DNA from: Clostridia bacterium
GTDB lineage: Bacteria > Bacillota > Clostridia > TANB77 > CAG-508
Assembly: GCA_900752095.1 (NCBI GenBank)
Contig: CAADUD010000164.1
Span: 1 to 15,781 of the forward strand
Length of the DNA stretch: 15,781 bases
Reading direction: 5' to 3'
Below the pieces are notes generated by a model. The model ran no database searches and was not told the origin of the DNA. It saw only the letters and a list, made by a program, of their open reading frames with translations. How positions within the stretch are numbered: position 1 is the first letter of the stretch; the number at the start of each line of letters is the position of its first letter. Shown here in pieces: positions 14,170 through 15,781 of the stretch. Both the position numbers and the translations under genes were made by a program.

Positions 14170-15390
14170 ATGAAAAAGTTAAAAAAATTTGCTATTTTTA
14201 TTTTCTTACTTCTATTTTATATTTATATTTGCAATATTACCTTACTTCCCAGTAGTTATATTATGATGCAAGGAGAAACTTTTCAAATACCTATGTTTTT
14301 TGGTCTTTCCTTGCAAAAAAATAATTCTAATGTTACTTTACAAACAGCCAGTCCTTTAAATAAAACAAAAGTAAATGAAGTAGGAAAAATAGATTTAAAT
14401 TTAAGTTTATTTCAATTACTTACCGTAAAAAATATTCAAGTAAATGTTATTCCTAAAACAACAGTAGTTCCTGTAGGAGCTGCTATTGGAATGAAATTAT
14501 ATACAGATGGTGTTTTAGTAGTAGGAATGTCAGAAATTGAAGGAAAAAAACCATATGAAAATTCTGGCATTCAAGAAGGAGATAGAATTATTCAGATTAA
14601 CCAAAACGATATTGATAATACAGAAGATTTAATGCAAGTGGTAAATGAATGTAATGGGCAAGAAATTGTAGTAAAATATATTAGAGAAGAAGAAACTATT
14701 ACCACTAGTATGAAACCTGTTAAAGATGGAGAAAATCAATATAAATTAGGATTATGGGTCAGAGATGCAGCAGCTGGTGTAGGTACAATGACTTTTTATG
14801 AACCATCTACAAAAATGTTTGCTACTTTAGGACATGGAATTTTTGATATTGATACATCTGATTTAATTAAAATTGAAAATGGGGAACTAGTAACTACTAA
14901 TATTCTTTCTATTAGTAAAGGAGAAAAAGGAAAACCAGGAGAAATAAGAGGAACTATAGAATCCGGATATACCATAGGAGAAATTTCTAAAAATACAAAT
15001 TTTGGTGTCTTTGGAGTTTTGACTAAACCTTCTTATCTTTCCATAGCAGAAGAAAATGCTATAGAAGTATGTCTAAGAGAAGAAATACAGACAGGAAAAG
15101 CTCAAATTATTTGTGAATTAGAAAATGGTAAAAGAGAGTATTATGATATAGAAATACAAAAATTATTTTTAAATAACAATCAAGATAACAAAAGTATGTT
15201 AATAAAAGTAACAGATAAAAGATTGTTAGAAAAAACAGGAGGAATTATTCAAGGAATGAGTGGAGCACCTATTATCCAAAATGGAAAGTTTGTAGGAGCT
15301 GTTACTCATGTACTAGTAAATGATCCAACTATGGGATATGGCGTATTTGCAGATATTATGTTAAAACAAATGAAAGAAGTAGACTATTAA
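14170..15390 (+). CDS. spoIVB: SpoIVB peptidase (S55), sporulation signalling protease
   Basis: SpoIVB is made in the forespore, crosses into the intermembrane space and cleaves SpoIVFA, triggering pro-sigma-K processing in the mother cell. The 406-residue protein (B. subtilis form about 425) has an N-terminal membrane anchor (about 5-25) and a PDZ domain (about 105-185, with DGVLVVGMSEIEGKKPYE). The peptidase domain follows, opening GLWVRDAAAGVGTMTFYEP. The expected catalytic residues are His222 (LGHGI), Asp349 (VTD) and Ser364 (GMSGAP). Their spacing, 127 and 15 residues, equals that of B. subtilis His236, Asp363 and Ser378. I chose the ATG at 14170 because AAAGGAGAG lies just upstream; an in-frame ATG at 14140 has no ribosome binding site. 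I could not find a convincing sigma-F or sigma-G promoter. Confidence 0.93.
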   Translation: MKKLKKFAIFIFLLLFYIYICNITLLPSSYIMMQGETFQIPMFFGLSLQKNNSNVTLQTASPLNKTKVNEVGKIDLNLSLFQLLTVKNIQVNVIPKTTVVPVGAAIGMKLYTDGVLVVGMSEIEGKKPYENSGIQEGDRIIQINQNDIDNTEDLMQVVNECNGQEIVVKYIREEETITTSMKPVKDGENQYKLGLWVRDAAAGVGTMTFYEPSTKMFATLGHGIFDIDTSDLIKIENGELVTTNILSISKGEKGKPGEIRGTIESGYTIGEISKNTNFGVFGVLTKPSYLSIAEENAIEVCLREEIQTGKAQIICELENGKREYYDIEIQKLFLNNNQDNKSMLIKVTDKRLLEKTGGIIQGMSGAPIIQNGKFVGAVTHVLVNDPTMGYGVFADIMLKQMKEVDY

Positions 15391-15422
15391 TAAGAAAAAA
15401 AGGAAAAAGTGAGGTCGAACAA

Positions 15423-15781
15423 ATGAAAAGAAACAAAAACATAAAAATTTTAATTATTTTGCTGTGTATTATAATGACAGTTATATTAGCATGTCTAATT
15501 TATATTTTTTTTAGTATCAACCATCCTACTTCTACTAATGTTAATCATTTAGAAAATACACAGCAAAATGAATCGAATATACCAACAGGATCAGAAAATA
15601 ATATATTCGAAAATGAGGAACAACAAAATATAGTAGAACCAATTTTGAACGAAATTACGAATTCTCAAAATAATCAAACTAACCAAGAAGTAATTTCTGC
15701 TACTTATTATTATGGACAATTAGATAATAATGCGAAAATTATTTATAATTCTCTAAAAGAAAATAAGGAAAATATGAAATC
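15423..15781 (+). CDS. Membrane-anchored extracytoplasmic protein, 5' part (runs off the window)
   Basis: An ATG with ribosome binding site GAGGT (15411-15415), 33 bases after spoIVB, opens a frame that stays open to the window end (119 codons). A basic start (MKRNKNIK) and a hydrophobic helix at about 9-31 form a signal anchor. Then comes a flexible Asn/Gln/Glu-rich linker (about 33-95) and the start of a domain, ATYYYGQLDNNAKIIYNSL. A tyrosine-rich QLxxxxKxIYxxL opening like this occurs before transglutaminase-like domains in some Firmicute surface proteins. That is a weak pattern memory and the domain itself lies beyond the window. Probably co-transcribed with spoIVB. Confidence 0.7.
   Translation, partial: MKRNKNIKILIILLCIIMTVILACLIYIFFSINHPTSTNVNHLENTQQNESNIPTGSENNIFENEEQQNIVEPILNEITNSQNNQTNQEVISATYYYGQLDNNAKIIYNSLKENKENMK

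Overview
The window is AT-rich DNA on which every supported gene lies on the + strand. AGA/CGT arginine codons, strong AAAGGAG ribosome binding sites and a genuine SpoIVB peptidase point to a low-GC, endospore-forming Firmicute, most likely a Clostridia-type gut or environmental lineage. I cannot name the species. No gene-free stretch exceeds 300 bases; the longest is 1071-1302, which holds a terminator, phased repeats and a promoter.

Layout. 1-605: the 3' part of truA (tRNA pseudouridine synthase) and its terminator. 645-1127: a small two-helix membrane protein with a cysteine-rich tail, and its terminator. 1176-14002: one long Tad/Flp-type pilus locus. It starts with a sigma-A promoter preceded by helically phased TATTACAA repeats. 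The genes in order are a CpaB-like SAF-domain membrane protein, two tandem ParA/MinD-fold proteins with degenerate P-loops (CpaE/TadZ position), a CpaF/TadA-type motor ATPase broken by a one-base frameshift inside its Walker A motif, and a fused double TadB/TadC-type platform protein. Seven single-helix surface-type proteins follow. 14170-15390: spoIVB. 15423-end: the start of a membrane-anchored extracytoplasmic protein cut off by the window.

The most unusual part is the set of surface subunits. Four (starting at 8103, 8827, 10071 and 10545) begin with the nearly invariant MENA(S/T)xAL directly before the hydrophobic helix, with no type IV prepilin leader and no recognisable cleavage site. 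The codons for this segment differ synonymously, so selection has kept the protein end. A fifth (9470) has an ordinary MKK anchor but shares the ectodomain pattern, and a sixth (11485) is also leaderless with an acidic residue at position 3. No prepilin peptidase or secretin is encoded in the window. My inference is a single-membrane Tad-like filament built from leaderless pilins whose native N-terminus imitates a processed pilin.

Expression seems to be tuned within the locus. There are internal promoters before 9470, 10071 and 11485. The best Shine-Dalgarno and a 5'-terminal hairpin precede 10071, the candidate major pilin. A hairpin sits between the Shine-Dalgarno and the ATG of 11485, and an intrinsic terminator precedes the 603-residue last gene. 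As sequenced, the frameshift would remove the motor, so it is either a sequencing or assembly error, or the system is inactive in this genome.
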